Part shown: one piece after another, positions 20,022 to 32,014 of the stretch
How positions within the stretch are numbered: the stretch's first letter is position 1
How the letters are laid out: every line of letters starts with the position of its first letter
NCBI GenBank assembly: GCA_025455465.1
Contig: JALOMI010000001.1
Location: forward strand, 1 to 38,328
Reading direction: 5' to 3'
Length of the DNA: 38,328 nucleotides
Source: Cyclobacteriaceae bacterium
GTDB lineage: Bacteria; Bacteroidota; Bacteroidia; Cytophagales; Cyclobacteriaceae
The notes under the pieces: generated by a model
Databases searched by the model: none
Told to the model about the DNA's origin: nothing
What the model saw: only the letters and a program-made list of their open reading frames with translations
Position numbers and translations under genes: made by a program

Positions 20022-20402
20022 ATGGCAAGGATACAAGGTGTTGATATTCCGGATAACAAGCGGGGCGAAATCAGCCTCACCTACATCTATGGCATTGGCC
20101 GCAGAACAGCGCAGAAAATTCTGACTTCTGCCGGTGTAGACTGGAATAAAAAGGCAAAAGACTGGACGGATGAAGAATCCAATGCGATCCGTTCATTCAT
20201 TGCCGAGAACTTCAAGATTGAAGGTGCCCTGCGCTCGGAAGTTCAGCTGAGCATCAAGCGATTGATGGATATCGGCTGCTACCGTGGACTGCGTCATCGC
20301 AAAGGTCTTCCGGTACGCGGTCAGACGACCAAAAACAATGCTCGTACACGTAAAGGAAAACGTAAGACAGTTGCCAACAAGAAGAAGGCTACGAAAGGTT
20401 AA
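20022..20402 (+). CDS. rpsM: Ribosomal protein S13
   Basis: [63 protein letters not shown]. Confidence 0.98.
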   Translation: MARIQGVDIPDNKRGEISLTYIYGIGRRTAQKILTSAGVDWNKKAKDWTDEESNAIRSFIAENFKIEGALRSEVQLSIKRLMDIGCYRGLRHRKGLPVRGQTTKNNARTRKGKRKTVANKKKATKG

Positions 20403-20431
20403 TCATTGAACAGGATATAAATAATTGACTG

Positions 20432-20827
20432 ATGTCCGCAGAAAAAAGAAAAGATAAAGCCAAAAAACGGGTTGTGCAGGTGGAAGCTTCTGGCCATGCA
20501 CATATCCAGGCTACTTTTAACAACATCGTTATCTCGATGACCAACTCCACCGGACAGGTGATCACCTGGTCATCAGCCGGAAAGATGGGTTTTAAAGGAT
20601 CGAAGAAAAACACGCCTTATGCTGCGCAGATGGCTGCCCAGGATTGCGCGTCACGTGCTTTTGAACTCGGCCTTCGTAAGGTAGAGGTCTTCGTGAAAGG
20701 ACCTGGTTCCGGACGTGAGTCCGCAATTCGTACGATCCAGTCGGCTGGTATTGAAATTACCACCATTAAGGATGTAACACCGCTTCCGCACAACGGATGC
20801 CGTCCACCAAAAAAGAGAAGAGTTTAA
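20432..20827 (+). CDS. rpsK: Ribosomal protein S11
   Basis: [61 protein letters not shown]. Confidence 0.98.
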   Translation: MSAEKRKDKAKKRVVQVEASGHAHIQATFNNIVISMTNSTGQVITWSSAGKMGFKGSKKNTPYAAQMAAQDCASRAFELGLRKVEVFVKGPGSGRESAIRTIQSAGIEITTIKDVTPLPHNGCRPPKKRRV

Positions 20828-20883
20828 TTAACAACGTACCGCAGCACGTAACAGTAACGCAGTACCGCAATAACTAAAATACC

Positions 20884-21489
20884 ATGGCAAGATATACAGG
20901 CCCCCGCGCAAGAATATCAAGGAAATTTGGAGAGCCCATTTTAGGTGATAACAAGGCGCTTCAGAAGAAAAACTACGCTCCGGGTATGCACGGACGTGGC
21001 AAGAAGAGAAAGCAATCAGAATACGCAACTCAGTTGGCTGAAAAGCAGAAGGCCAAGTACATTTATGGATTGCTGGAGCGCCAGTTTGCTAAATTGTTCA
21101 ACAAAGCTTCCCGTAAGAAAGGTGTTACCGGTGAGGTATTGCTGCAGTTGCTGGAAGCCCGTTTGGATAACACGGTTTACCGCTTAGGCATCGCCCCGAC
21201 ACGCAGGGCAGCCCGTCAGCTGGTCTCACATAAGCACATCACAGTAAATGGCGATATTGTAAATATCCCTTCGTTTACACTGCGTCCTGGCGACAATATT
21301 GGTGTGCGGGAAAAATCCAAATCGTTGGAATCAATCACAACCAGCCTTTCGGTGCAGGGAGCCAAGAAATATCCGTGGCTCGAGTGGGACAACAGCGAAA
21401 TGGAGGGTAAACTCATCCACCTGCCGGTGCGTGAGGATATCCCGGAGAACATCAACGAGCAGCTTATCGTTGAATTGTACTCGAAGTAA
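20884..21489 (+). CDS. rpsD: Ribosomal protein S4
   Basis: [60 protein letters not shown]. Confidence 0.98.
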   Translation: MARYTGPRARISRKFGEPILGDNKALQKKNYAPGMHGRGKKRKQSEYATQLAEKQKAKYIYGLLERQFAKLFNKASRKKGVTGEVLLQLLEARLDNTVYRLGIAPTRRAARQLVSHKHITVNGDIVNIPSFTLRPGDNIGVREKSKSLESITTSLSVQGAKKYPWLEWDNSEMEGKLIHLPVREDIPENINEQLIVELYSK

Positions 21490-21515
21490 TCATAACCCTT
21501 TAATCCAAACGTATT

Positions 21516-22505
21516 ATGTCAATATTAGCATTTCAGATCCCGGATAAAGTAGTGATGGAGAAAGCCGATGATTTTCACGGCACCTTCACCTTTAAGCCGC
21601 TGGAAAAAGGATACGGTGTTACCATCGGTAATGCGTTACGCAGAATATTGCTTTCCTCCCTGGAAGGCTATGCTATCACAGGTATCAAAATACCTGGTGT
21701 GCTGCATGAGTTTTCAACGATTGAGGGTGTTGTAGAAGATGTGGCGGAGATAATCCTCAACTTGAAGATGGTTCGTCTGAGAAAGGTTACCGACAGCTTT
21801 GACACCAAAGTAAACATCAGTATCAAGAAGCAGAAGCATTTCACTGCTGGCGACATTGCCCGATTCACCTCGGCTTTTGAAGTGCTCAATCCGGATCACG
21901 TGATCTGCACCCTGGATGAGTCAGCTCACTTTGAGATAGAACTGACCATTGAAAAAGGACGCGGATACCTTCCTGCCGAAGAGAATAAGCCGAACGACCA
22001 GATCTTTGGTTTCATTCCGATTGATGCCATCTTCACTCCGATCAAGAATGTAAAGTTCAGCGTGGAGAACACCCGCGTTGAACAGAAGACTGACTACGAA
22101 AAGCTCGTTCTCGAAATTCAGACCGATGGCTCCATTCATCCTGAGAAGGCCCTGGAAGGCGCTGCTCACATCCTGATCAAACACTTTGCGCTGTTCAGCG
22201 ATAAGTCGATGGAACTGGAGACCGGTAAGGATGCTGAAGTTGAGCAGGTAGACGAAGAATTGCTGCATATGCGCAAACTGTTGAAGACTCCGCTCCATGA
22301 CCTGGACCTCTCTGTACGTGCTTACAACTGTTTGAAGGCGGCTGATGTGAAGACACTGGGTGATCTTGTTGAACTCGAAATCTCAGATATGATGAAGTTC
22401 AGAAACTTCGGAAAGAAGTCGCTGGCTGAACTGGAACAATTGGTTGCCGAAAAGGGCCTTACCTTCGGTATGGACCTGGCGAAGTATAAACTCGATGAAG
22501 AATAA
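21516..22505 (+). CDS. rpoA: RNA polymerase subunit alpha
   Basis: [46 protein letters not shown]-terminal [21 protein letters not shown]. Confidence 0.98.
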   Translation: MSILAFQIPDKVVMEKADDFHGTFTFKPLEKGYGVTIGNALRRILLSSLEGYAITGIKIPGVLHEFSTIEGVVEDVAEIILNLKMVRLRKVTDSFDTKVNISIKKQKHFTAGDIARFTSAFEVLNPDHVICTLDESAHFEIELTIEKGRGYLPAEENKPNDQIFGFIPIDAIFTPIKNVKFSVENTRVEQKTDYEKLVLEIQTDGSIHPEKALEGAAHILIKHFALFSDKSMELETGKDAEVEQVDEELLHMRKLLKTPLHDLDLSVRAYNCLKAADVKTLGDLVELEISDMMKFRNFGKKSLAELEQLVAEKGLTFGMDLAKYKLDEE

Positions 22506-22510
22506 TTGAC

Positions 22511-23053
22511 ATGCGACACGGTAGAAAAGTAAATCACTTAGGCAGAACGTCAAGCCATCGCAAAGCGATGCTGTCTAACCTTGCCTCTTCGCTGATCATC
22601 AGTAAGCGTATCACCACCACAGTAGCCAAAGCTAAGGCCTTGCGCAAGTATGTAGAGCCTTTGATTACCAAGGCTAAGGATGACACCATGCATTCCCGCA
22701 GAACGGTGTTCTCCTACCTCCAGAACAAGGAGTCGGTTAAGGAACTGTTTGGAACAGTTGCCTCTAGAACCAATGAGCGTCAGGGTGGATATACCCGGAT
22801 CATCAAAATGGGTGATACCCGTTTGGGGGATAATGCCGAAATGTGCCTCATCGAGCTGGTTGACTTCAATGAAATCTACAAGAAGGAAGGCGTTGCCAAG
22901 AAGGCGAAGACTCGTAGAAGCCGTACAGCCAAAGCGAAGAAAGCTGAAGGCGCTTCTCCTGAAGCAGCTGAACCGGCAGCAGAAACAAAAACTGCTAAAC
23001 CGGCAAAGAAAGCAAAGGGAAATACAGACACTCCGGCTGAAGAGCAGCAATAG
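22511..23053 (+). CDS. rplQ: Ribosomal protein L17 with Ala/Lys-rich C-terminal tail
   Basis: [29 protein letters not shown]; low-complexity tail from about residue 135. Confidence 0.97.
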   Translation: MRHGRKVNHLGRTSSHRKAMLSNLASSLIISKRITTTVAKAKALRKYVEPLITKAKDDTMHSRRTVFSYLQNKESVKELFGTVASRTNERQGGYTRIIKMGDTRLGDNAEMCLIELVDFNEIYKKEGVAKKAKTRRSRTAKAKKAEGASPEAAEPAAETKTAKPAKKAKGNTDTPAEEQQ

Positions 23054-23073
23054 TGATCGTGTTAAACCATATC

Positions 23074-23107
23074 AAAAGGGATTGGATTTTATTCAATCCC
23101 TTTTTTA
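23074..23107 (+). terminator. Rho-independent terminator after rplQ
   Basis: AAAAGGGATTG-gattttatt-CAATCCCTTTTTT. Confidence 0.9.
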
Positions 23108-23182
23108 TTGCCCAATGTGTTTGTTTACATCGTTTGAAGTGAAAAACTTCCCGCTTTCGGGAGGGCAATAAGGCAGGAAGAT

Positions 23183-23190
23183 TAACTTTG
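23183..23190 (+). promoter_or_regulatory. Possible Bacteroidota -7 element upstream of carA
   Basis: TAACTTTG matches TAnnTTTG, 17 nt before the GTG start; -33 element not clear. Confidence 0.45.
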
Positions 23191-23207
23191 TATAACCACT
23201 GAATCAC

Positions 23208-24317
23208 GTGAATAAAAAAGCCTATCTGTTACTGGAAGATGGCCTTCTGCTGGAGGGCGCCCTGATTGGAAAAGCCGGCACTACCGGAGGTGAAATTTGT
23301 TTTAATACCGGCATGACCGGTTATCAGGAAATCTACACCGATCCTTCGTATTACGGTCAGATTATTGTGAATACTACGGCTCACATAGGCAACTATGGAA
23401 CCGTTGATACGGAGCAGGAATCGGATACACCAAAGATCAGCGGCCTTGTTGTAAACGAGTTCTCCCACGAATTCAGCCGTCTGACTTCGCGCGAGAGTTT
23501 GCAACAGTACCTGGAAAAACATGGCATCACCGGCATTGCCGATGTGGATACCCGGATGCTGGTCCGGTATATCCGGAACAAAGGTGCCATGAATGCCCTG
23601 ATTTCTTCCGAACTCACACCCGATGAAATGCGAAGGGAGATTCAGCAGGTGCCTTCGATGAACGGCCTGGAACTTTCTTCAGTAGTATCTACCAAAGCCC
23701 TGTATGCGATTGGTGATCCGGCTGCACCTTATCGTGTAGCTGCCATTGATTTCGGCATCAAGAAGAGCATCCTTACCAACCTCGCTTCACGAGGTTGCTA
23801 TATTCACGTCTATCCGGCCAAGACCTCGTTTGCCGAAATGGAATCGTGGGAACCCCATGGCTACTTCTTATCCAACGGCCCCGGTGATCCTTCGGTGATG
23901 AATTATGCCATTGAGACGGTAAAGTTGATCATGGAGTCCAAGCGCCCAGTTTTCGGTATTTGCCTCGGTCATCAGCTCCTGGCGTTGGCCAACGGCATCT
24001 CCACCTACAAAATGCACCACGGACATCGCGGTCTGAACCACCCGGTTAAAAACCTGATTACCGGTTTGGGTGAGATGACCTCGCAAAACCACGGCTTCGC
24101 GGTCAGTGAAAAGGATATAGAAAAGAATGATCAGGTAGAGGTAACACACCTGCACCTGAACGATAATACCATCATGGGTATCCGCATCAGGAACAAGCGC
24201 GCTTTTTCGGTGCAATACCACCCGGAAGCATCACCCGGTCCGCACGATTCCCGATACCTGTTCGATCAGTTTGTCGAGTCCATCCGTCAGAGTCAATTAC
24301 AGGAAGTCAATCAATAA
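23208..24317 (+). CDS. carA: Carbamoyl phosphate synthase small subunit
   Basis: LEDGLLLEGALIGKAGTTGGEICFNTGMTGYQEIYTDPSYYGQIIVNT, PVFGICLGHQLLALANG; GTG start. Confidence 0.97.
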   Translation: MNKKAYLLLEDGLLLEGALIGKAGTTGGEICFNTGMTGYQEIYTDPSYYGQIIVNTTAHIGNYGTVDTEQESDTPKISGLVVNEFSHEFSRLTSRESLQQYLEKHGITGIADVDTRMLVRYIRNKGAMNALISSELTPDEMRREIQQVPSMNGLELSSVVSTKALYAIGDPAAPYRVAAIDFGIKKSILTNLASRGCYIHVYPAKTSFAEMESWEPHGYFLSNGPGDPSVMNYAIETVKLIMESKRPVFGICLGHQLLALANGISTYKMHHGHRGLNHPVKNLITGLGEMTSQNHGFAVSEKDIEKNDQVEVTHLHLNDNTIMGIRIRNKRAFSVQYHPEASPGPHDSRYLFDQFVESIRQSQLQEVNQ

Positions 24318-24326
24318 TTTTAATAA

Positions 24327-25616
<1,290 letters not shown>

Positions 25617-25637
25617 TGCGGATAATGTTATTTTGAA

Positions 25638-25667
25638 AGCCCTGCCCTTTACAGGCAGGGCTTTTTT
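25638..25667 (+). terminator. Rho-independent terminator after eno
   Basis: AGCCCTGCC-ctttaca-GGCAGGGCT followed by TTTTTT (loop boundaries approximate). Confidence 0.9.
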
Positions 25668-25714
25668 ATGGCATATCCTTTATTTTTCTATCTTCGTATA
25701 CTTTTTAATCTGAT

Positions 25715-26005
25715 ATGCTTACCCGGATACCACCCATTTTCCGAAATTTCTATACAATCAGCTGCATCATCTTTTTGATCTGGATGTTGTTTCTGGATTC
25801 CAACGATTTCATATCACGGTATAAATTGTCCGCCAAGCTGCGATCCCTGGAAAATGAAAAGACCTATTATGAAGAGAAGATCCGGGAAGTGGAAAAGGAC
25901 AAGGATGAACTTTTTGGCGATCGATACGCAGTGGAAAAATTTGCACGCGAAAAATACCTGATGAAGAAAGATAACGAAGATGTATTCATTATCGTAGAAG
26001 AATAA
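25715..26005 (+). CDS. FtsB/DivIC-like septum formation initiator
   Basis: Single TM, coiled coil SAKLRSLENEKTYYEEKIREVEKDKDELFGDRYAVEKFAREKYLMKKDNEDVFII. Confidence 0.88.
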   Translation: MLTRIPPIFRNFYTISCIIFLIWMLFLDSNDFISRYKLSAKLRSLENEKTYYEEKIREVEKDKDELFGDRYAVEKFAREKYLMKKDNEDVFIIVEE

Positions 26006-26015
26006 AAATTAGTGT

Positions 26016-26576
26016 ATGCGTCTCTCATTGATAGTGCTGTTTCTCATACTGTCTGCCGGCTCGCTGTTAGCCCAGGGCGAAGCTAACAGCCTTAAGGATG
26101 TGCCTGTTGCGGATCGCATTGTAACCGGTGGCGGCTTTGGTTTGGGTTTCGGTCAATACCAGGACTTCGTTTCTGTGTCTCCAATTATCGGATATTCCCT
26201 GACGCGCAAATTCCTGGTTGGCTCGGGTTTCACGTACCGGTATACCAAGTATAAGTACGTTACTCCAAATGTTTCGTTCAATGATTATTCCATTAACCCG
26301 TTTGCACGGTTTAATATTTACCAGGGCTTTTTTGTGCAGACGGAATACGAATACCTGAACTATGAATTCCTGACTACACCTACGGAGAAAAGCAGGCAGT
26401 CTTTTGAAAGTTTTTTGGCCGGTGGCGGTCTCATTCAGCCGGTAGGCAACCGGGCTGCGCTTTTTATTATGGCGCTGTACAATTTTTCATACACAGCCTC
26501 CACGTCAATGTATACGCCCTATGCCAGTCCGTGGGTGATCCGGGCCGGTGTTAATGTAGGCGGTTTTATCTTTTAG
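26016..26576 (+). CDS. Outer-membrane beta-barrel-like exported protein
   Basis: Signal peptide MRLSLIVLFLILSAGSLLAQ; glycine/aromatic alternating strands. Confidence 0.65.
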   Translation: MRLSLIVLFLILSAGSLLAQGEANSLKDVPVADRIVTGGGFGLGFGQYQDFVSVSPIIGYSLTRKFLVGSGFTYRYTKYKYVTPNVSFNDYSINPFARFNIYQGFFVQTEYEYLNYEFLTTPTEKSRQSFESFLAGGGLIQPVGNRAALFIMALYNFSYTASTSMYTPYASPWVIRAGVNVGGFIF

Positions 26577-27652
26577 AAAGCTATTCCCAGTTTTTGTCCC
26601 AACGCCTGAAGGTCTGCCACGACCTTTTCATTCAGTGGTATACCCGCTTTGAGACGGTGTGCATGCATGTCACGTTCCGGATCTCCGTGGATCAGCACTT
26701 TCTCCTGACCGGCAACCGGCCTGGCGGCACGGAAACGGCTGATCCAATTATCCATGTGATGCTTAAATTCATCGGCCGGACGGAAGGCATCAATGCGCAT
26801 TGCGCCTAGGAAATGCCCGATGCCGGAACCCACCGGGTCGGCCGGAGGTTGAAGAAAGGCAACAAAAGGAGGAACCCAGGGACCGTAATTAGCACCTGAT
26901 AAAACGGCCGACAAGATATCCACAAGCGCACCGAGGCCGTAACCTTTATGGCTTCCGTGTTCATAATCACTGCCCAGCGGAATCAATGCACCTCCTTCTT
27001 TTAACTCGTGCGGATTGGTTGATGGTGATCCTTCGCGGTTCTGAATCCAGCCCAGGGGCGCTTCTTTATTTTTACGCTGAAGAATTTCAAGTTTGCCGTT
27101 TGCTGCTGTAGTGGTGGCCATGTCCAGCACAAACGGTGGCTGACTTCCTGCCGGTATGGCTACAGAGATCGGGTTGGTACCCAGCAGTCGTTCAACAGAA
27201 AACGTAGGTGAAACCAACGGACTGGCATTGGTCATGGCCCAGCCGATCATATCCTGTTGTAAGGCCATCATGGTGTGGTATCCTGCGATGCCAAAGTGAT
27301 TGGAGTTGCGAACGGCAACCCAGCCGGTGCCTGCCAGCCGGGCTTTGTTCATGGCGATCTCCATGGCCTTGGGTGCCACCACCAAACCTAAGCCGCTGTC
27401 ACCATCAACAACTGCGGTACTGGGTGTTTCGTGGACAATTCGGATACCTGGTCGCGTGTTGATTCGCTTAGCCTCCCACAGGCGAACATAACCGGAAAGT
27501 CGTGCGAGGCCGTGGGAATCGATACCGCGCAGGTCGGCTGAAAGCAACACATCGGAGGCAAGCTTTGCGTCATCCGGTGAACAACCGATTTTTTGAAAAA
27601 TGGATACTGCGAATGTTCGCAACTGAGCATAAGGATAAATAGGATCACTCAT
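26573..27652 (-). CDS. Malate/L-lactate dehydrogenase (Ldh) family oxidoreductase
   Basis: LASDVLLSADLRGIDSHGLARLSGYV, GWVAVRNSNHFGIAGYHTMMAL, NPISVAIPAG, DMATTTAANGKLEI. Confidence 0.93.
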   Translation of the reverse strand: MSDPIYPYAQLRTFAVSIFQKIGCSPDDAKLASDVLLSADLRGIDSHGLARLSGYVRLWEAKRINTRPGIRIVHETPSTAVVDGDSGLGLVVAPKAMEIAMNKARLAGTGWVAVRNSNHFGIAGYHTMMALQQDMIGWAMTNASPLVSPTFSVERLLGTNPISVAIPAGSQPPFVLDMATTTAANGKLEILQRKNKEAPLGWIQNREGSPSTNPHELKEGGALIPLGSDYEHGSHKGYGLGALVDILSAVLSGANYGPWVPPFVAFLQPPADPVGSGIGHFLGAMRIDAFRPADEFKHHMDNWISRFRAARPVAGQEKVLIHGDPERDMHAHRLKAGIPLNEKVVADLQALGQKLGIAF

Positions 27653-27838
27653 GATAGATACTTTTTTGCCGCTGAGCGCAGGATGAATTAAGGGTACAAT
27701 ATTAGCTATATTTATTGGGTGCCGATTACGGTCTGCTGCTATCAGGCAGGTGATCGTTGCCGGTATGAAATGAATTTTTTGCTGATGGGGTTATGGAATT
27801 TATATGATTTGTGCATCCTAACAGGTAAACGAAATGCT

Positions 27839-29449
27839 ATGAAAAGTCTTATTGTGATTTTAATCTTCGCCATGCTGGTGATACCGGCTTTCAGCCAGCA
27901 GGAAAAACAAGCCGATTCCAAAATTACCCGGGTGACGGTGTTCATGAACCGTGCACAGGTCACACGGGATACCCGTGTTCGAATTGATCCCGGCAAAACC
28001 GAAGTTATTATTAGTGGTCTCACCGCGCAGCTCGATCAGCAAAGTATTCAGGTTTCCGGTAAAGGAAATTTCATTCTTTTGGGCATTAATTACCGGCAGA
28101 ATTACCTAAGTGAATCGAATAAGCCCAGGCGCATTCGTGTACTGGAAGATTCCCTGGCGTGGTATAAGCGGCAGGTAGCCCAGGAACAACTCCAACGTGA
28201 CTTGCTCAATAAGGAGGAGCAGATGCTGATCAGCAACCAGAAAGTCGGGGGCGCTAATCATAACCTGAGTGTAAATGAACTGCGCGCCATGTCGGATTTT
28301 TTCCGCACGCGATTTACGGAGATCGGCACTAACCGGCTGAAAAGTGATGACAAGGTTGCTAAACTTAATGCTCACATTGCGCGACTCAATCAGCAGCTTC
28401 AGGAACTAACTAACCTGCTTAGCCGGAACACCGGTGAAATTGTAGTGAGTGTTTTTGCTGAATCAGCAATAACTATTGATCTTGAATTAAACTATGTCGT
28501 GTATAATGCCGGCTGGTATCCCCTGTACGATGTACGTGCCATCAACACGCGAAGCCCGCTGCAATTGGGTTATAAGGCCAATGTTTTTCAGGGTACCGGT
28601 GAAGAGTGGGAGAATGTGAAGCTCAAATTGTCTACGGCCAACCCGGCCCAGGGAGGTGTTAAGCCTGAGATGCATCCGTGGTATATTGATTTTTATCAGC
28701 CTGTGGCGCGTGCCATGCAAGGCCGTGCAGCAGGAGTGGCCGTGAGCAAAGCGCAACCGGAAGCCGCTGCCGTTGAATTCGATGTTGCTGAAGAACTACC
28801 TGCACAGCGAATAGCCGACTATGTACAAACTGTGCAAACGTCTTTAAATACAGAATTTGAAATCGGTTTACCCTACACGGTTGTTTCTGGTACACGGCCG
28901 ACACTGGTGGATATTCAGAGTCATCAGCTCAATGCTGTCTACACCTATGGCGCTGTGCCTAAGCTGGACAGTGAGGCCTTTTTGCTGGCGAAAACAACCG
29001 GTTGGGAAGCGTTGAATTTACTGCCGGGTGTTGTGAATGTATTCTTCGAAGGCACCTTTGTCGGGAAGTCTTTTATTGATCCGAATGCAGTGAAGGATAC
29101 ACTGGCTGTTTCACTTGGTCGTGATAAGCGAATCGTGCTGAAGCGTGAGCAAGTGAAAGACTTTACCACGCGAAGAACGGTAGGAGCGAATGTACGTGAA
29201 ACGCAGGCCTGGGAAATCTCCGTTCGGAATACACGCAATGAACCGGTGAAGATCGCGCTCGAAGATCAGTTGCCGATTTCAAAGAACAGCCAGATTGAAG
29301 TTACGGTTATCGATGTTGCCGGTGCGCAGTACAATAAAGAAACCGGTAAGCTGGTGTGGGATATGACGTTGCAGCCGAATGAAACAAAGAAGGTGGTCAT
29401 CAAGTACGAAGTGAGATACCCGAAAGACAAACAGATTTCCGGACTTTAG
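27839..29449 (+). CDS. DUF4139 (MuiA-like) domain exported protein
   Basis: Signal peptide from ATG at 27839 (track start at 27719 is too far upstream); ITRVTVFMNRAQVTRDTRVRIDPGKTEVIISGL, VVYNAGWYPLYDVRAI, QAWEISVRNTRNEPVKIALEDQLPISKNSQIEV. Confidence 0.88.
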   Translation: MKSLIVILIFAMLVIPAFSQQEKQADSKITRVTVFMNRAQVTRDTRVRIDPGKTEVIISGLTAQLDQQSIQVSGKGNFILLGINYRQNYLSESNKPRRIRVLEDSLAWYKRQVAQEQLQRDLLNKEEQMLISNQKVGGANHNLSVNELRAMSDFFRTRFTEIGTNRLKSDDKVAKLNAHIARLNQQLQELTNLLSRNTGEIVVSVFAESAITIDLELNYVVYNAGWYPLYDVRAINTRSPLQLGYKANVFQGTGEEWENVKLKLSTANPAQGGVKPEMHPWYIDFYQPVARAMQGRAAGVAVSKAQPEAAAVEFDVAEELPAQRIADYVQTVQTSLNTEFEIGLPYTVVSGTRPTLVDIQSHQLNAVYTYGAVPKLDSEAFLLAKTTGWEALNLLPGVVNVFFEGTFVGKSFIDPNAVKDTLAVSLGRDKRIVLKREQVKDFTTRRTVGANVRETQAWEISVRNTRNEPVKIALEDQLPISKNSQIEVTVIDVAGAQYNKETGKLVWDMTLQPNETKKVVIKYEVRYPKDKQISGL

Positions 29450-29680
29450 AAAAGGAAGGGTTACTTCCAAAAAGGGTTTCTGAATCCGCCCCCCGGGACG
29501 GGCAATCATAAGCCTTTTTTTTCCCTGTTGATTGCCATGGCATTAAATTTTTATTCCAGCGAGTTCATTGACAGGATATTCAGAAAATGGAGTTTTAGCA
29601 ATGCGAATGCTCTTGCCTGATGAATTTAAAAGTCTATTTTCGGAGATACTTGACAGCGTAATTCATTCCCTAACCCGCTC

Positions 29681-31030
29681 ATGAAAAATAACCTCACCTT
29701 CATTGCCCTGGTGGCCGCTATGGCCGGTTTTCTTTTTGGATTCGATACCGTGGTGATCTCAGGGGCCAACCTGCCCATCAAAAATTTATGGAATACGTCT
29801 CCCTGGTTTCATGGCTTCTTCATCATGTCGATGGCGTTGTGGGGAACTGTGATTGGTGCCTTGTTTGGCGGAAAGCCAACAGAAAAGTATGGACGAAAAA
29901 AGGTGCTCTTTTGGATTGGCATTTTGTATACACTTTCTGCTGTAGGCTCAGCACTGGCACCGGAGCCTTATTCCTTCTCATTCTTTCGTTTCATCGGAGG
30001 GGTAGGGGTTGGCATTTCGTCCATAGCGGCACCCACGTATATCGCTGAGATTGCTTCATCGGCCACGCGCGGAAGGCTGGTGGCCATGTACCAGTTCAAC
30101 ATTGTATTCGGTATTCTCATCGCATTTATCTCCAACTACCTGTTGCAGGGATTTGGCGGTGCCAACGACTGGCGCTGGATGCTGGGCGTAGAAGCTCTGC
30201 CGGCAATCGCTTATACACTAATGGTAATCGGCATTCCGGAGAGTCCGCGATGGCTCATCACGAATCGCAACGATGTTGCCGGGGCTACACAGGTGCTGCG
30301 CCAGGTCGGAACACCCGATCCTGAGCAGGAAATCAGTCAGATCGTCAAAGCCAATGAGGAAGTAGAGGCCTTGAATAACCGTGAGCAGTTTTTCAGCCGG
30401 AAATACAGCAAGCCGATAATCCTCGCTTTCCTGATTGCCTTCTTCAATCAATTCTCGGGCATCAATTTTATCCTCTACTATGCCCCGGAGATTCTTGAGC
30501 GTGCAGGGCTTGCTGCAAAAGATTCGCTGTTTAATTCCATTGCCATTGGCGGAGTGAACCTGATCTTTACATTTGTTGGGTTATACTTTATTGACCGCAC
30601 AGGCCGCAGGAACCTGATGCTGATCGGGTCCTTTGGCTACATCATCAGTTTAACCATGGTGGCCTATTCATTTTATGCCGGTGCAGGACCAGGATTGATG
30701 ATGACCTTTCTGCTGATCTTCATCGCTTCGCATGCCTTCGGGCAAGGCACCGTCATCTGGGTTTTTATCTCTGAAATTTTTCCCAACAAGGTGCGGGCCA
30801 TGGGGCAGTCCTTTGGGGCCAGTATTCACTGGGTGTGTGCTGCACTCATCACATTGATCACACCGGTATTTCTCGACAGCGCCAACGGTGTTTTGAAGGA
30901 TGACCCCTGGATTATCTTTGTATTCTTTGCCGGAATCATGACGGTGCAGTTGCTGTGGGTGCTTACCACCTACCCGGAAACCAAGGGGGTATCACTCGAA
31001 GAAATTCAGCACAAGCTGGGCATCAGCTAG
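29681..31030 (+). CDS. Sugar porter family MFS transporter
   Basis: GFLFGFDTVVISGA, GGKPTEKYGRKKVL, FRFIGGVGVGISSIAAPTYIAEIA, PESPRWL, PETKGVSLEEIQ. Confidence 0.95.
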   Translation: MKNNLTFIALVAAMAGFLFGFDTVVISGANLPIKNLWNTSPWFHGFFIMSMALWGTVIGALFGGKPTEKYGRKKVLFWIGILYTLSAVGSALAPEPYSFSFFRFIGGVGVGISSIAAPTYIAEIASSATRGRLVAMYQFNIVFGILIAFISNYLLQGFGGANDWRWMLGVEALPAIAYTLMVIGIPESPRWLITNRNDVAGATQVLRQVGTPDPEQEISQIVKANEEVEALNNREQFFSRKYSKPIILAFLIAFFNQFSGINFILYYAPEILERAGLAAKDSLFNSIAIGGVNLIFTFVGLYFIDRTGRRNLMLIGSFGYIISLTMVAYSFYAGAGPGLMMTFLLIFIASHAFGQGTVIWVFISEIFPNKVRAMGQSFGASIHWVCAALITLITPVFLDSANGVLKDDPWIIFVFFAGIMTVQLLWVLTTYPETKGVSLEEIQHKLGIS

Positions 31031-31952
31031 TCTGATGCAGCCTGTATAGAGCGCCTTCTTTCAGCGAGTAGCCGGATACCCGCAATCGGGTAAAGCCAAA
31101 GGTGTCAATCAGGTAGCGGATCAGGCACGAGGCCACCACAATCATATCGACACGAAGTTCAATCATGCCCGGTATTTGCATGCGCTCATTATGATTTTTG
31201 GTGAGCAGTTCGTGGTGGATAGCGTAAAAACCTTCGATGGTCAGCGGTGTTTCCGGATCGTCTTCTGATTGCGGGAGTTGATGTTGCAGACAATAGATAT
31301 CGCTAAGCGTATCAAATGATCCGGAGGAACCGATCAGTGTAACAGGTTGATGCACCTGAACAGCATCGTGTAATTCCTGCAACTGCTCAGCAAAGTATAG
31401 ATCCATCGCATATATTTCTTCCGGAAGAATCGGGTCATGATGCTGGAACATATCCATCAGGCGCTGCCCTCCAATCTCAAAACTTCGTTTCCAGAACACC
31501 GTCTCACCGTTACCGATAATAAACTCTACACTACCCCCTCCGATATCTACCACCAGTGATTGTTCGTGGCCGAGATTGAGCGCATACCGGATGCCGTCAA
31601 AGATCATCGCAGCTTCTTCGTCTCCGCTGAGTACGGTGATGTCAATACCGGTTTGCAGGCGAATGTTGTCAATGAATTCATTCCGGTTACCGGCATTGCG
31701 CACGGCACTTGTTCCATAGGCATAAACCTGTTCCACCCCGTACTGCGTCATTACTTCGTTGAAGTTGAGCAACGTTCGAATAGCCCGTTGCTGTGCTTCT
31801 TCCGTGATGATGCGTTTGGATATTCCGCCATGTCCGATCCGCACACCCTGCTTATCCCGGTACTGGATTTTCAAGGTGCCGTGTTGGTAGCCTGCAATCA
31901 GTAAATGGAAGGTATTAGTGCCTAAATCGATGATGCCAACCGGTGCCTTCAT
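31023..31952 (-). CDS. Ppx/GppA family exopolyphosphatase
   Basis: VGIIDLGTNTFHLLIAG, AYGTSAVRNAGNRNEF, VVDIGGGSVEFIIG, LIGSSGSFDTL. Confidence 0.93.
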   Translation of the reverse strand: MKAPVGIIDLGTNTFHLLIAGYQHGTLKIQYRDKQGVRIGHGGISKRIITEEAQQRAIRTLLNFNEVMTQYGVEQVYAYGTSAVRNAGNRNEFIDNIRLQTGIDITVLSGDEEAAMIFDGIRYALNLGHEQSLVVDIGGGSVEFIIGNGETVFWKRSFEIGGQRLMDMFQHHDPILPEEIYAMDLYFAEQLQELHDAVQVHQPVTLIGSSGSFDTLSDIYCLQHQLPQSEDDPETPLTIEGFYAIHHELLTKNHNERMQIPGMIELRVDMIVVASCLIRYLIDTFGFTRLRVSGYSLKEGALYRLHQTS

Positions 31953-32014
31953 AGTCGTAAAATCGGGTCAATTTAATACCTTCCTTTGCTATATTTCGGT
32001 ACAAATCCAACCGC

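Noticed and set aside
27719-27838. 40-residue N-terminal extension of the DUF4139 ORF
   Set aside because: A normal signal peptide begins at the internal ATG 27839; upstream residues look like translated UTR
29450-29680. GGAAG-ggtta-CTTCC hairpin and T-run after the DUF4139 gene as terminator
   Set aside because: Five-bp stem not directly followed by a T-tract; the later T8 run lacks a convincing adjacent stem
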